From positions 62,001 to 126,000 of the forward strand of contig CAMAWD010000005.1 in assembly GCA_945861785.1 (NCBI GenBank): 64,000 bases of DNA, given 5' to 3'. Below are positions 55,714-63,392 of this stretch, piece after piece (the stretch's first letter is position 1; each line of letters starts with the position of its first letter). The notes under the pieces were generated by a model. The model saw nothing but the letters and a program-made list of their open reading frames with translations. It did no database searches and was not told the origin of the DNA. The position numbers and the translations under genes are program-made. The DNA is from Rhodoferax sp. OV413 (GTDB lineage Bacteria; Pseudomonadota; Gammaproteobacteria; Burkholderiales; Burkholderiaceae_C).

Positions 55714-57513
55714 ATGCCCACGTCCAACTGGATCTTCCGCCTGCTGCCCTTCCTGCGCTGGTGGCCGTTGCTCAACCGCCAGACCATCCGCGCCGACGCC
55801 ATCGCCGGGCTCACCGGTGGCATGGTGCTGGTGCCCCAGGGCGTGGCGTTCGCCACCATCGCCGGCATGCCGCCCGAATACGGCTTGTACGCGGCCATGC
55901 TGCCGGCCATCGTGGCTGCATTGTGGGGATCGTCGTGGCACCTCGTGTCGGGGCCGACCACCGCGATTTCCATCGTCGTCTTCGCCACCATGAGCCCGCT
56001 TGCGTCACCCGGCAGCGCCGAATACGTGGGCCTGGTGTTGACCCTGACCCTGCTGGTGGGTGTCTTCCAGCTGGTGCTGGGGGTGCTGCGCCTTGGCACG
56101 CTGGTCAATTTTGTGTCGCACACCGTGGTGGTGGGGTTCACCACCGGCGCCGCACTGCTTATCGCAGCCAGCCAGGTGCGCAATTTTTTCGGCATCGACA
56201 TAACGCGCGGCGCGTCGGTCTGGCAGGTGCTCGACGGCCTGGCGCACCAACTCGGGCAGATCAACCCCTACATCACCCTGGTGGCGGTGGTCACCGTGGC
56301 TTGCAGCGTGCTGGTGCGGCGCTGGGGGCCGAAGTTCCCGCACATGATCGCTGCCTTGCTGGTTGGCAGCCTGCTCGCGGCGTTGCTCAACCACTGGTTC
56401 GGCAACTCGCGCACCGGCATCGGCAGCATCGGCGCACTCAGCATTGGCCTGCCCCCGTTCTCGCACCCGGATCTCACGTTCGAGACAATCCAGAAGCTGG
56501 TGCCTATCGCCATGGCAGTGGCCTTGCTGGCGCTGACCGAGGCGGTGTCGATCTCGCGCGCCGTGGCGCTCAAGAGCGGGCAACGCATAGACGGCAACCA
56601 GGAGTTCATCGGCCAGGGTCTGTCGAACCTGGTCGGTGCGTTTTTCTCGGGGTATGCGTCAAGCGGGTCGTTCAACCGCAGCGGACTGAACTTTGACGCC
56701 GGCGCCCGCACACCACTGGCGGCCATCCTGTCGGCCATATTCTTGCTGCTGATCATGCTGTTCCTGGCGCCACTGGCCGCCTACCTGCCACTGCCGGCGA
56801 TGGCGGGCATCCTGTTTGTGGTGGCCTGGGGGCTGGTGGACCGCAAACAGATTGTGGAGATCTTCCACGCCAGCCGCGCCGAGACCGCGGTGCTGTTGGC
56901 AACCTTCGTGGCGACACTCACACTCGACCTCGAGTTTGCAATCTACATCGGCGTGTTGTTGTCGCTGATGTTGTACCTGAACCGCACCTCGCGCCCGCCG
57001 CTGGAGGACGTGAAGCCGGCCGACCCGCAGCACATCATGGGATTCAGCACCGACACCGGGCTGCCGGACTGCCCGCAGCTCAAGATCGTGCGACTCAACG
57101 GCTCGATCTTCTTTGGGGCGGTCAACCATCTGCAGGAAGCCTTGCAGATGATCGACGAACGCAACCCGGCGCACCGCCATGTGCTGCTGGTGGCGTCGGG
57201 CATCAATTTCGTCGACCTGGCTGGCGCCCACCTGCTGGAACAGGAAGCGCGGCGCCGGCGGGCGATGGGTGGCGCGCTGTACCTCTTCAACCTCAAGAGC
57301 GAGCCGATGGAGATGCTCAAACGCAGCGGCGCGTTCCACGAGATTGGCGCCGACAATTTCTTCAAGCTCGGCGACGACGTGTTCCACACACTGTACCAAC
57401 GGCTCGACGCGGGCATTTGCAGCGGCTGCACGGTGCGGATCTTCCATCCGTGCAAAGGGGTCAACGGGCCAGCGCCCAAGGCAGTTGCGTTGGCGAAATC
57501 ACGTCCACACTGA
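55714..57513 (+). CDS. SulP-family anion transporter with STAS domain
   Basis: 599 residues. Ten or more membrane segments with SulP marks (AGLTGGMVLVPQGVAFATIAGMPPEYGLYAA, SGPTTAISI, AVSISRAVALKSGQRIDGNQEFIGQGLSN, NRSGLNFDAGARTPLAAILS), then a C-terminal STAS domain (LKIVRLNGSIFFGAVNHL, VDLAGAHLLE). Transports sulfate, bicarbonate or similar anions; substrate cannot be told. Its 3' end overlaps the convergent AAA gene by 53 bp. Confidence 0.92.
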   Translation: MPTSNWIFRLLPFLRWWPLLNRQTIRADAIAGLTGGMVLVPQGVAFATIAGMPPEYGLYAAMLPAIVAALWGSSWHLVSGPTTAISIVVFATMSPLASPGSAEYVGLVLTLTLLVGVFQLVLGVLRLGTLVNFVSHTVVVGFTTGAALLIAASQVRNFFGIDITRGASVWQVLDGLAHQLGQINPYITLVAVVTVACSVLVRRWGPKFPHMIAALLVGSLLAALLNHWFGNSRTGIGSIGALSIGLPPFSHPDLTFETIQKLVPIAMAVALLALTEAVSISRAVALKSGQRIDGNQEFIGQGLSNLVGAFFSGYASSGSFNRSGLNFDAGARTPLAAILSAIFLLLIMLFLAPLAAYLPLPAMAGILFVVAWGLVDRKQIVEIFHASRAETAVLLATFVATLTLDLEFAIYIGVLLSLMLYLNRTSRPPLEDVKPADPQHIMGFSTDTGLPDCPQLKIVRLNGSIFFGAVNHLQEALQMIDERNPAHRHVLLVASGINFVDLAGAHLLEQEARRRRAMGGALYLFNLKSEPMEMLKRSGAFHEIGADNFFKLGDDVFHTLYQRLDAGICSGCTVRIFHPCKGVNGPAPKAVALAKSRPH

Positions 57514-58708
57514 ACGGCTGCTCGGCTGTGAGCGGCCAGCCCTGCGCCACGGGCGCGACCACGTAGGCATGGTCGAGCCGGATGTCCGCACACGCCTGCC
57601 AAAAACCCCGGGTGGGTTTGGGGGCACTGGAAAACTTGATCTCGAAACCGACCTTCTTGCTGCCCAGTTCCACAACCACATCGAGCTCGGCCCCGGCTGC
57701 AGTACGGTAGAAGCCCACGTCTGCGCCTTTGGGCAGCAGCGCGCAAATCTGCTCGATGACGAAGCCCTCCCAGGACGGCCCCGCCATGGGGTGACCACTC
57801 AGACTGTCGACGTCAGGCAGGTTCAACAACGCGTGCAGCAGCCCGCTGTCGCGCACATACACCTTGGGCGACTTCACCAGCCGCTTGCCGATGTTGACAA
57901 AGTGTGGTTCCAGCCGGCGCAGCATCATGGTGTCGGTCAACGCATCCAGGTAACGGGCCACCGTGGTATGCGATATACCTCCCAGGGACGCTGCGAGGTT
58001 GGAGGCATTGAACAGGGATCCATGCAGGTGCGCGGTCATGCGCCAGAACCGGTGCAGCGTTTGCGCCGGCACGTTGACACCCAACTCGCGAATGTCCCGG
58101 TTCAGAAAAGTCGCGACAAAATCAGTGCGCCACGAAAACGACAAGGCATCGGTCGGCGCCGTGTAGCTCACCGGGTAACCACCACGCAGCCAGAGCTTCT
58201 GCAAGGTTTGCAGGGCCGCATCGCCCGTGCCTGCGCTGTCGGACATCACCTCGCCGACCTGCAAGGGCGTCAGCTCCAGGTAGCTGGCGCGACCCGCCAA
58301 CGACTCGGAGCTTTGCTGCAGCAGCCGCCCGGATGCAGAGCCGAGCAGAAGATACCGCCCAGGCCGGCGCAGAGCGTCGATCTCCGGACGCAGCTGCGAA
58401 AAAACCTGGGGCACGTACTGCACTTCATCCAGCACCAACAGTTTGTCCCGGTGGGTCTGCAGGAAACCGCTGCCCTCGGACAACTTCTCGCGGTCACCCG
58501 GCAACTGCAGATCCAGGCTGATCGCATTTGGATGAACGGCTGCAATATGCCGCGCGAGGGTGGTCTTGCCAACTTGCCGCGGGCCCAGCAAGACCACTGC
58601 CGGCGAAAAAGCCAGTTGATCTTTGACCGCTCCTGTCAGGGCACGGGGAAACTCGAACGACCGGAAATCACCATCGGCGCTTGAAATCATTCTTGCATTT
58701 TGACTCAT
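57461..58708 (-). CDS. AAA_14 / DUF4143 ATP-binding protein
   Basis: 415 residues. N-terminal P-loop GPRQVGKTTLAR, Walker B LLVLDEVQYVP and sensor LLLGSASG. C-terminal DUF4143 with FEIKFSSAPKPTRGFW and YVVAPV, a PD-(D/E)xK-like nuclease fold seen in such proteins (AELDVVVELGSKKVGFEIK). Frequently mobile and linked to toxin-antitoxin regions, function unclear. It ends inside the sulP gene on the other strand (57461-57513). Confidence 0.9.
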   Translation of the reverse strand: MSQNARMISSADGDFRSFEFPRALTGAVKDQLAFSPAVVLLGPRQVGKTTLARHIAAVHPNAISLDLQLPGDREKLSEGSGFLQTHRDKLLVLDEVQYVPQVFSQLRPEIDALRRPGRYLLLGSASGRLLQQSSESLAGRASYLELTPLQVGEVMSDSAGTGDAALQTLQKLWLRGGYPVSYTAPTDALSFSWRTDFVATFLNRDIRELGVNVPAQTLHRFWRMTAHLHGSLFNASNLAASLGGISHTTVARYLDALTDTMMLRRLEPHFVNIGKRLVKSPKVYVRDSGLLHALLNLPDVDSLSGHPMAGPSWEGFVIEQICALLPKGADVGFYRTAAGAELDVVVELGSKKVGFEIKFSSAPKPTRGFWQACADIRLDHAYVVAPVAQGWPLTAEQPFSVDVISPTQLPWALAR

Positions 58709-58740
58709 GCGTGATCAATATACAAGGTTATTTCATCGGG

Positions 58741-60237
58741 TCACCGCGCCCTGAACTCCCGCCCCAGCGGCTTGAGGCGCAAGCCTGGCGCCAGGCGCGT
58801 CCACGCAAACTGGCTCGGGTCGGCGATCATCGGCCCTGGAGCGGCAGCCACAAGAATCTGGTGCGCGATGGGCGTGAAGTCAGCCCGGAAATGCACCGAA
58901 CTCTTGTTGACCAGGATCGCCTGTTCCGTCGGTTCTATGCCGACAAACCGGAACAGCGCCTGGTCGGCCAATTGCGTCTTGTGGGTGCACACGACCACCC
59001 GCACGCCATCGATCGAAAGGCAGGCGCTGGGCCCCAGCACCATCGTCGCCCCGCGCGAGAAGGGCCCGTTGCACAACACCCGTCCATCCGACAGCGCTTC
59101 GACGCGGAAAGTCGCGTGCAATGGGGCATCGCCGGGCACGCCGGACTTGCCGCCGAGGCCCAGCGTGATGCTGCGGCCCACGCCGGCAGCATGGGCCGCC
59201 AGAGCGGCCGCAGGATCGACCATCAGGCCCAGCGCGGCACGTCTGGCGCCGCAGGCCAGCAGTGCGCGCAACATGCCCGTGGTATCGGAATTGCCGCCGG
59301 CGCCGGGGTTGTCCTGCGTGTCGGCAATCACCACCGGACGGGACGCACCCAGCGCCAGCCGCATCGCCTCGCGCACTGCAGCCTCTGGCTCCAGCACCTG
59401 CAGGTCGAACTGCGCCTCGCATGCATCGACGAGCCTGGCCAAAGCGTCGGCTGCGGCATCGGCACTTCCCGCGCTGCGGCCATACGCAAACACCGCCGGC
59501 CCGCACTCCGGGAAGTCGGCTGCCGGAAAGCCAGGTGTGAACGACAGCGTAGGCACATCGTGCGACTCCAGCGCGGCCAGGGCCGCATAGATTGCGCGGG
59601 CTGGCTCCAGGTCGGTGCTTTGCGACGACAGCGGGATCAGGAAAGGCACGCGCCGCACCGCCACTGCGGGCCTGGGCATGCCATCGGAGCGTTGCGCCAG
59701 CAGGTAGGCCACCCGTGCGCCGGTGTCGGCCATGTCGACATGCGGATAGGTGCGGTAGGCGACCAGGGTGTCCGCGCACTCCAGCATCTGCCGGGTCATG
59801 TTGGCGTGCAGGTCCAGGCTGGCGACGATCGGGGTCTGCGGCCCCACCACGCGCCGCACCCGTGCCAGCAACTCGCCCTCGCCGTCGTCCAGGTGTTCTG
59901 TGACCATTGCGCCGTGCAGGTCGAGATAGACCGCATCGGGTTGCGCGTCGCGGATGCCGTCGACGATCATCGTCGCGATGCGCTCAAAGGCATCCTGCGT
60001 CACATGGGCGGATGGCTCACAGGATGCCCATGCGGTTGGCACCAGTTGGTGGCGCGACCCCTTCATCTGGGCGATGAAACCGGCGATCGGAAGGTTGCGC
60101 GCCACCATGGTGTCGAGAATGTCGCCGCCGCGCCGCAGGCCGGGCCACCCGCCATCGCGTGAAAAGTCCTCGAACGTCGCCTTGCTAGGCGCGAAGGTGT
60201 TGGTCTCGTGCTGAAAACCACCGATGGCGATGCGCAT
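58741..60237 (-). CDS. M81-family protein (MlrC-like)
   Basis: 498 residues from ATG 60237. Family marks: opening IAIGGFQHETNTFAPSKAT, DLHGAMVTEHLDDGEGELL, SLDLHANMTRQML, YRTYPHVDMADTG and VIADTQDNPGAGGNSDTTGML. MlrC is named for microcystin/nodularin breakdown in sphingomonads, but the family is broad; the substrate here is unknown. The open frame reads 95 codons further into 60522, overlapping the divergent murA promoter; those codons are not conserved protein. Divergent from murA. Confidence 0.9.
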   Translation of the reverse strand: MRIAIGGFQHETNTFAPSKATFEDFSRDGGWPGLRRGGDILDTMVARNLPIAGFIAQMKGSRHQLVPTAWASCEPSAHVTQDAFERIATMIVDGIRDAQPDAVYLDLHGAMVTEHLDDGEGELLARVRRVVGPQTPIVASLDLHANMTRQMLECADTLVAYRTYPHVDMADTGARVAYLLAQRSDGMPRPAVAVRRVPFLIPLSSQSTDLEPARAIYAALAALESHDVPTLSFTPGFPAADFPECGPAVFAYGRSAGSADAAADALARLVDACEAQFDLQVLEPEAAVREAMRLALGASRPVVIADTQDNPGAGGNSDTTGMLRALLACGARRAALGLMVDPAAALAAHAAGVGRSITLGLGGKSGVPGDAPLHATFRVEALSDGRVLCNGPFSRGATMVLGPSACLSIDGVRVVVCTHKTQLADQALFRFVGIEPTEQAILVNKSSVHFRADFTPIAHQILVAAAPGPMIADPSQFAWTRLAPGLRLKPLGREFRAR

Positions 60238-60339
60238 GTTCGGGTCTGCCTTTGGGTTGGGGAATGGATCGACAAGCCGCCCGCTGTACGGGGGCTTTGC
60301 GCGGGAGCCTCCATCATAGGCGTGCGACGGCGCCGGCCA

Positions 60340-60378
60340 CCCGCGCAGCGCCCGCCAAGAGTGCGGGCGCTGCGCGGG
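60340..60378. repeat. Perfect 16-bp inverted repeat between divergent mlrC-like and murA genes
   Basis: CCCGCGCAGCGCCCGC, loop CAAGAGT, GCGGGCGCTGCGCGGG. The two arms match without a mismatch. It lies 103 bp from the mlrC-like start and 150 bp from the murA start in an otherwise gene-free 290-bp space. No T-run. It may be a REP-like element, a transcription-factor site or an RNA hairpin in the 5' leader of either gene. Confidence 0.75.
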
Positions 60379-60527
60379 CAGGGAATGACCCGATAATCGC
60401 GGCCATTCCCTCACCGCATTTTGCGGGCAACCGGGCCCTGCCATCCGGCTGGGCCACATGCCGATCGGCCGACGCGGCCCCGTAACGAAAGCGCCTGGGC
60501 ACCCTCCAGTCACGAAACACACGAAAC

Positions 60528-61805
60528 ATGTCTACATTCGAAATCGAAGGCGGCGTGCCGCTGCGCGGCACGGTGCGTGCCTCGGGAAACAAGAACGCAA
60601 TCCTGCCGATGATCGCGGCCTGCATCCTGACCGACCAGGAGGTGGTGCTCGAGAACGTGCCCGACATCATCGATGCGCGCCACATGCTCGAGCTGATCAC
60701 CGAGATCGGCGGGCGTGTCGAGCGCAGCGGCGAGCGCGTAAGTATCCAGGTCGCCAGCGTCAAGACCAGCGAGATCAGCCGCGCCTTGTGCAACAAAGTG
60801 CGCACTTCCATCATGTGCGTGGCGCCCCTGCTGCACCGCACGGGCAAAGCCACCGTCTACCCACCCGGCGGCGACGTGATCGGCCGGCGCCGGCTCGACA
60901 CCCACTTCTACGGCTTGCAAAAACTCGGCGCCACGGTCACCATCAACGGCAGTTACGACTTCGCCATGCACGGGCCGCTGACCGGCGCAGAAATGTTCTT
61001 CGATGAACCCTCGGTGACCGGCACCGAACACGTGCTGATGGCCGCCGTGGTAAGCCAGGGGCAGACGCTCATGCGCAACGCGGCTTGCGAGCCGCATGTG
61101 CAGGATCTGGCCCACATGCTCAATGCCATGGGCGCGCGGATCAGCGGCATCGGCACCAACCTGCTGACGATCGAGGGCGTGCCTTCGCTGCATGGCACCA
61201 CGCACCGGGTCTGCCACGACCATGTGGAGGCCTCCTCCTACCTGGCACTGGCCGCCGCTACCGGCGGCGAGATCAAGGTCGAGGGCACCGATCTGCATGC
61301 CTACTGGATGACCCGGCGCGTGTTCAATACCCTGGGCGTGAAGATCGAGCTGCACAAGGACCACATCAGCCTGTCGGGCAACCAGGAGCTGCACGTGGCG
61401 CGGGACTACGATGGCTCGATCCCGGTGATCGGCGACGGGCCCTGGCCGCAGTTCGCCACCGACCAGATGAGCTGCATGATCACGCTGGCCACGCAGGTCA
61501 CCGGCAATGTGTTGTTCTTCGAGAAAATGTTCGAGTCGCGCCTGTATTTTGTGGACCGCCTGATCAGCATGGGGGCCAACGCGGTGGTGTGCGACCCGCA
61601 CCGGGTGCTGATCAGCGGGCGCTCCAAACTCACCGCCACCACGCTGACCTCCCCCGACATCCGCGCCGGCATGGCGCTGCTGGGTGCGGCGCTCTGTGCC
61701 TCGGGCAAATCCACGGTGCAGAACGCGAACATGATCGAGCGGGGGTATGAAAGGATCGAGGAGAAGCTGCTGGGGCTGGGGGCGAGGATCACGCGGCGGG
61801 ATTGA
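60528..61805 (+). CDS. murA: UDP-N-acetylglucosamine 1-carboxyvinyltransferase (MurA) with Asp at the active site
   Basis: 425 residues. Catalyses enolpyruvyl transfer from PEP to UDP-GlcNAc, first committed step of peptidoglycan. Conserved: Lys22-Asn23 (SGNKNAILP), VIGRRRLDTHFYGLQKLGA, FATDQMSCMITLA with the catalytic Asp, and the C-terminal RGYERIEEKLLGLGARI. At residue 116, where E. coli has Cys115 (GGCTIG), this protein has Asp (GGDVIG). Asp in that place is known from naturally fosfomycin-resistant MurA (for example Mycobacterium) and keeps activity. Isolated from the usual cell-wall gene context, it may be a second MurA. Confidence 0.93.
   Translation: MSTFEIEGGVPLRGTVRASGNKNAILPMIAACILTDQEVVLENVPDIIDARHMLELITEIGGRVERSGERVSIQVASVKTSEISRALCNKVRTSIMCVAPLLHRTGKATVYPPGGDVIGRRRLDTHFYGLQKLGATVTINGSYDFAMHGPLTGAEMFFDEPSVTGTEHVLMAAVVSQGQTLMRNAACEPHVQDLAHMLNAMGARISGIGTNLLTIEGVPSLHGTTHRVCHDHVEASSYLALAAATGGEIKVEGTDLHAYWMTRRVFNTLGVKIELHKDHISLSGNQELHVARDYDGSIPVIGDGPWPQFATDQMSCMITLATQVTGNVLFFEKMFESRLYFVDRLISMGANAVVCDPHRVLISGRSKLTATTLTSPDIRAGMALLGAALCASGKSTVQNANMIERGYERIEEKLLGLGARITRRD
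61613..61770 (+). repeat. murA 3' segment duplicated at 62542 (copy 1)
   Basis: This part of murA is repeated directly 929 bp downstream at 62542-62699. A core of ~60 bp starting CCCCGACATCCGCGCCGGCA is identical, with more divergence at both ends. The toxin-antitoxin pair 61921-62527 lies between the copies. Confidence 0.9.
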
Positions 61806-61920
61806 AGTCCATTCTTGCGCCGCTGTGTTGGCGGGATCGATCTCAACCGCGCCAGCTTTGGCCAGGATGTCAGCCTTTTTTTGAAGACAGAAGGCACACG
61901 GACTGTTACTATCGTGAGTC

Positions 61921-62208
61921 ATGAAGCCGTTCCGATGGTCAACTGCCAAGAATGACCTGCTCAAGCAGGAGCGAGGCGTGTCCTTCGAGCAAATCACAGT
62001 CGCAGTGGAAACCGGTGGCTTGCTGGAAATCGTGCCGCACCAGAACCCGGCAAAGTATCCACGACAGAAAATCATGGTTGTCGATGTAGCAGGTTACGCT
62101 TTCCTGGTTCCGTTCGTCGAAGAGGAAGACAACTTCTTTCTCAAGACCATCATCCCCAGCCGCAAGGCGACACGCAACTTCATCGCGAAGGAATCCGACG
62201 ATGTCTAA
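61921..62208 (+). CDS. brnT: BrnT-like toxin
   Basis: 95 residues. RelE-fold ribonuclease toxin family by eye: opening FRWSTAKNDLLKQERGVSFEQITVAV, central basic YPRQKIMVVDV and the final IIPSRKATRNFIAKE, as in BrnT (R..RKATR..E). Overlaps the antitoxin by 8 bp and precedes it (toxin first, typical of BrnTA). Inserted behind murA. Confidence 0.8.
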   Translation: MKPFRWSTAKNDLLKQERGVSFEQITVAVETGGLLEIVPHQNPAKYPRQKIMVVDVAGYAFLVPFVEEEDNFFLKTIIPSRKATRNFIAKESDDV

Positions 62209-62527
62209 ACTTGATCGATACGAACTTGAAGTGCTTGAAGCCTACGAGTCGGGCAAACTGAAACCGATTGCGAGCAAGGCTGAACTACAGCGCATGCGCA
62301 CGGCAGCGAGGGCAACAGCCATCAAGGACAAACGGGTGAACATTCGCCTGTCGTCTGCAGACTTGCTCGATATTCAGGCCAAGGCACTGGCTGAAGGCAT
62401 GCCGTACCAAACTCTGATCGCCAGCGTCCTGCACAAATTTGTGGCTGGTACGCTCGCAGAGAAACAGTCGTCGGGTGTCGGTGCCCGGCAGCGCCGATCC
62501 CTCGCTCAGGCTGAACACCAACGTTGA
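62201..62527 (+). CDS. CopG-type antitoxin (BrnA/PF12441-like)
   Basis: 108 residues. C-terminal ribbon-helix-helix region DKRVNIRLSSADLLDIQAKALAEGMPYQTLIASVLHKFVAG matches CopG-type antitoxins that bind DNA and the toxin. The last ~20 residues (SSGVGARQRRSLAQAEHQR) are basic and may come from the junction with the following duplicated murA sequence. Pairs with the toxin upstream. Confidence 0.8.
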   Translation: MSKLDRYELEVLEAYESGKLKPIASKAELQRMRTAARATAIKDKRVNIRLSSADLLDIQAKALAEGMPYQTLIASVLHKFVAGTLAEKQSSGVGARQRRSLAQAEHQR

Positions 62528-62541
62528 ATGTGTAGGCAGTA

Positions 62542-62699
62542 CAGCGGGCGCTCCCAGTTGACCGCCACCACGCTCACTTCCCCCGACATCCGCGCCGGCA
62601 TGGCGCTGCTGGGTGCGGCGCTCTGTGCCTCGGGCAAATCGAGGCTGCAGAACTCCAACATGATCGAGCCCGGCTGTGAACGCATCGAGGCCCGACTGC
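62542..62699 (+). pseudogene. Duplicated murA 3' fragment (copy 2)
   Basis: Frame 62528-62755 encodes QLTATTLTSPDIRAGMALLG and continuing residues up to NMIEPGCERIEARL, the end of MurA with several changes. No N-terminus and no start of its own. A partial tandem copy produced by duplication; too short to be functional. Confidence 0.9.
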
Positions 62700-62754
62700 A
62701 ATCCGTCCTTCGCCCCGCATGTTCCCTCAGCTATTCCTTGCTGGAGCCAAGATA

Positions 62755-62769
62755 GACATTTAAAATGTC
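62755..62769 (+). promoter_or_regulatory. Inverted repeat upstream of the Phd antitoxin gene
   Basis: GACATTT-A-AAATGTC, a perfect 7-bp inverted repeat, 28 bp before the ATG at 62798; two TGTCC/GGACA half-sites follow (62766-62796). Typical autoregulatory site of Phd/YefM-type modules (inference). Confidence 0.55.
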
Positions 62770-62797
62770 CATCTTGTCCTTCTTAGTTGGACATGCC

Positions 62798-63118
62798 ATG
62801 ACTTGGAATATCGCTCAAGCCAGACAACAGTTTTCTGAAGTCGTGCGCTTGTCAGTCCAAGAGCCGCAGGCTATTTACAACCGTGAGAAACAGGTAGCAG
62901 TGCTGATCAGCGCAGCCGAGTTCGAGTCCTTCAATCAGTGGCGCACCGCGCAGCAGGAGCCGTCTTTGACCGCGCAGTTTGGTGAAATACGTTCGGCTCT
63001 GCAGCAGGCAGGAACCAGAGATCTGCCGATACCCGACCGTGACACCGTTCAACGCCCCAACGCGTTTGTGCCAATGCTGGAAGCCGAGGGGCTGTCCCCT
63101 CGGCCCGCATCCAACTGA
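62798..63118 (+). CDS. Phd/YefM-family antitoxin
   Basis: 106 residues. N-terminal Phd/YefM DNA-binding fold: MTWNIAQARQQFSEVVRLSVQEPQAIYNREKQVAVLISAAEFESF. The C-terminal tail, which would wrap the toxin, is longer than usual (about 50 residues). The partner downstream is only a stump, so this antitoxin is likely an orphan. Confidence 0.85.
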   Translation: MTWNIAQARQQFSEVVRLSVQEPQAIYNREKQVAVLISAAEFESFNQWRTAQQEPSLTAQFGEIRSALQQAGTRDLPIPDRDTVQRPNAFVPMLEAEGLSPRPASN

Positions 63119-63127
63119 AAGCGCGCG

Positions 63128-63220
63128 ATGCAACTGGTAGACGCCAACATCTTGAGCGAGTTGATGCGAGCGCAGCCCGATGTGGGCGTGCTGGCTTGGC
63201 TCCGTGGCCGCGAAGCCGTC
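63128..63220 (+). pseudogene. Truncated PIN-domain (VapC-like) toxin
   Basis: Starts 10 bp after the antitoxin stop. Residues 1-29 (QLVDANILSELMRAQPDVGV, then LAWLRGRE) match the N-terminus of VapC/FitB-like PIN RNases with the first catalytic Asp (VDAN). Then homology stops abruptly and the frame runs on, without recognisable protein, to 63457 across the next gene's start. The toxin lacks the other active-site acids and is inactive. Confidence 0.7.
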
Positions 63221-63392
63221 AGCCAGAGGCCCCCATGGTGGATACCCTTGGCTTTGTTTCGCCTGCCCGGGGCCTGCCCGTTAAAGCCTGGCGCGGCCAG
63301 CAGCCTGTGCAATGCGATGGCATGGCAGCGCCCGGCACCTGGCTTTTGCTGGCTTGTACACTGGCCACGCCAAGTCAACCCAGGAGGCTTCC

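Noticed and set aside
60238-60522. 95-codon N-terminal extension of the MlrC-like protein
   Set aside because: It reads through the intergenic hairpin and almost reaches murA; family members begin at the MRIAIGGFQHETNTF start at 60237.
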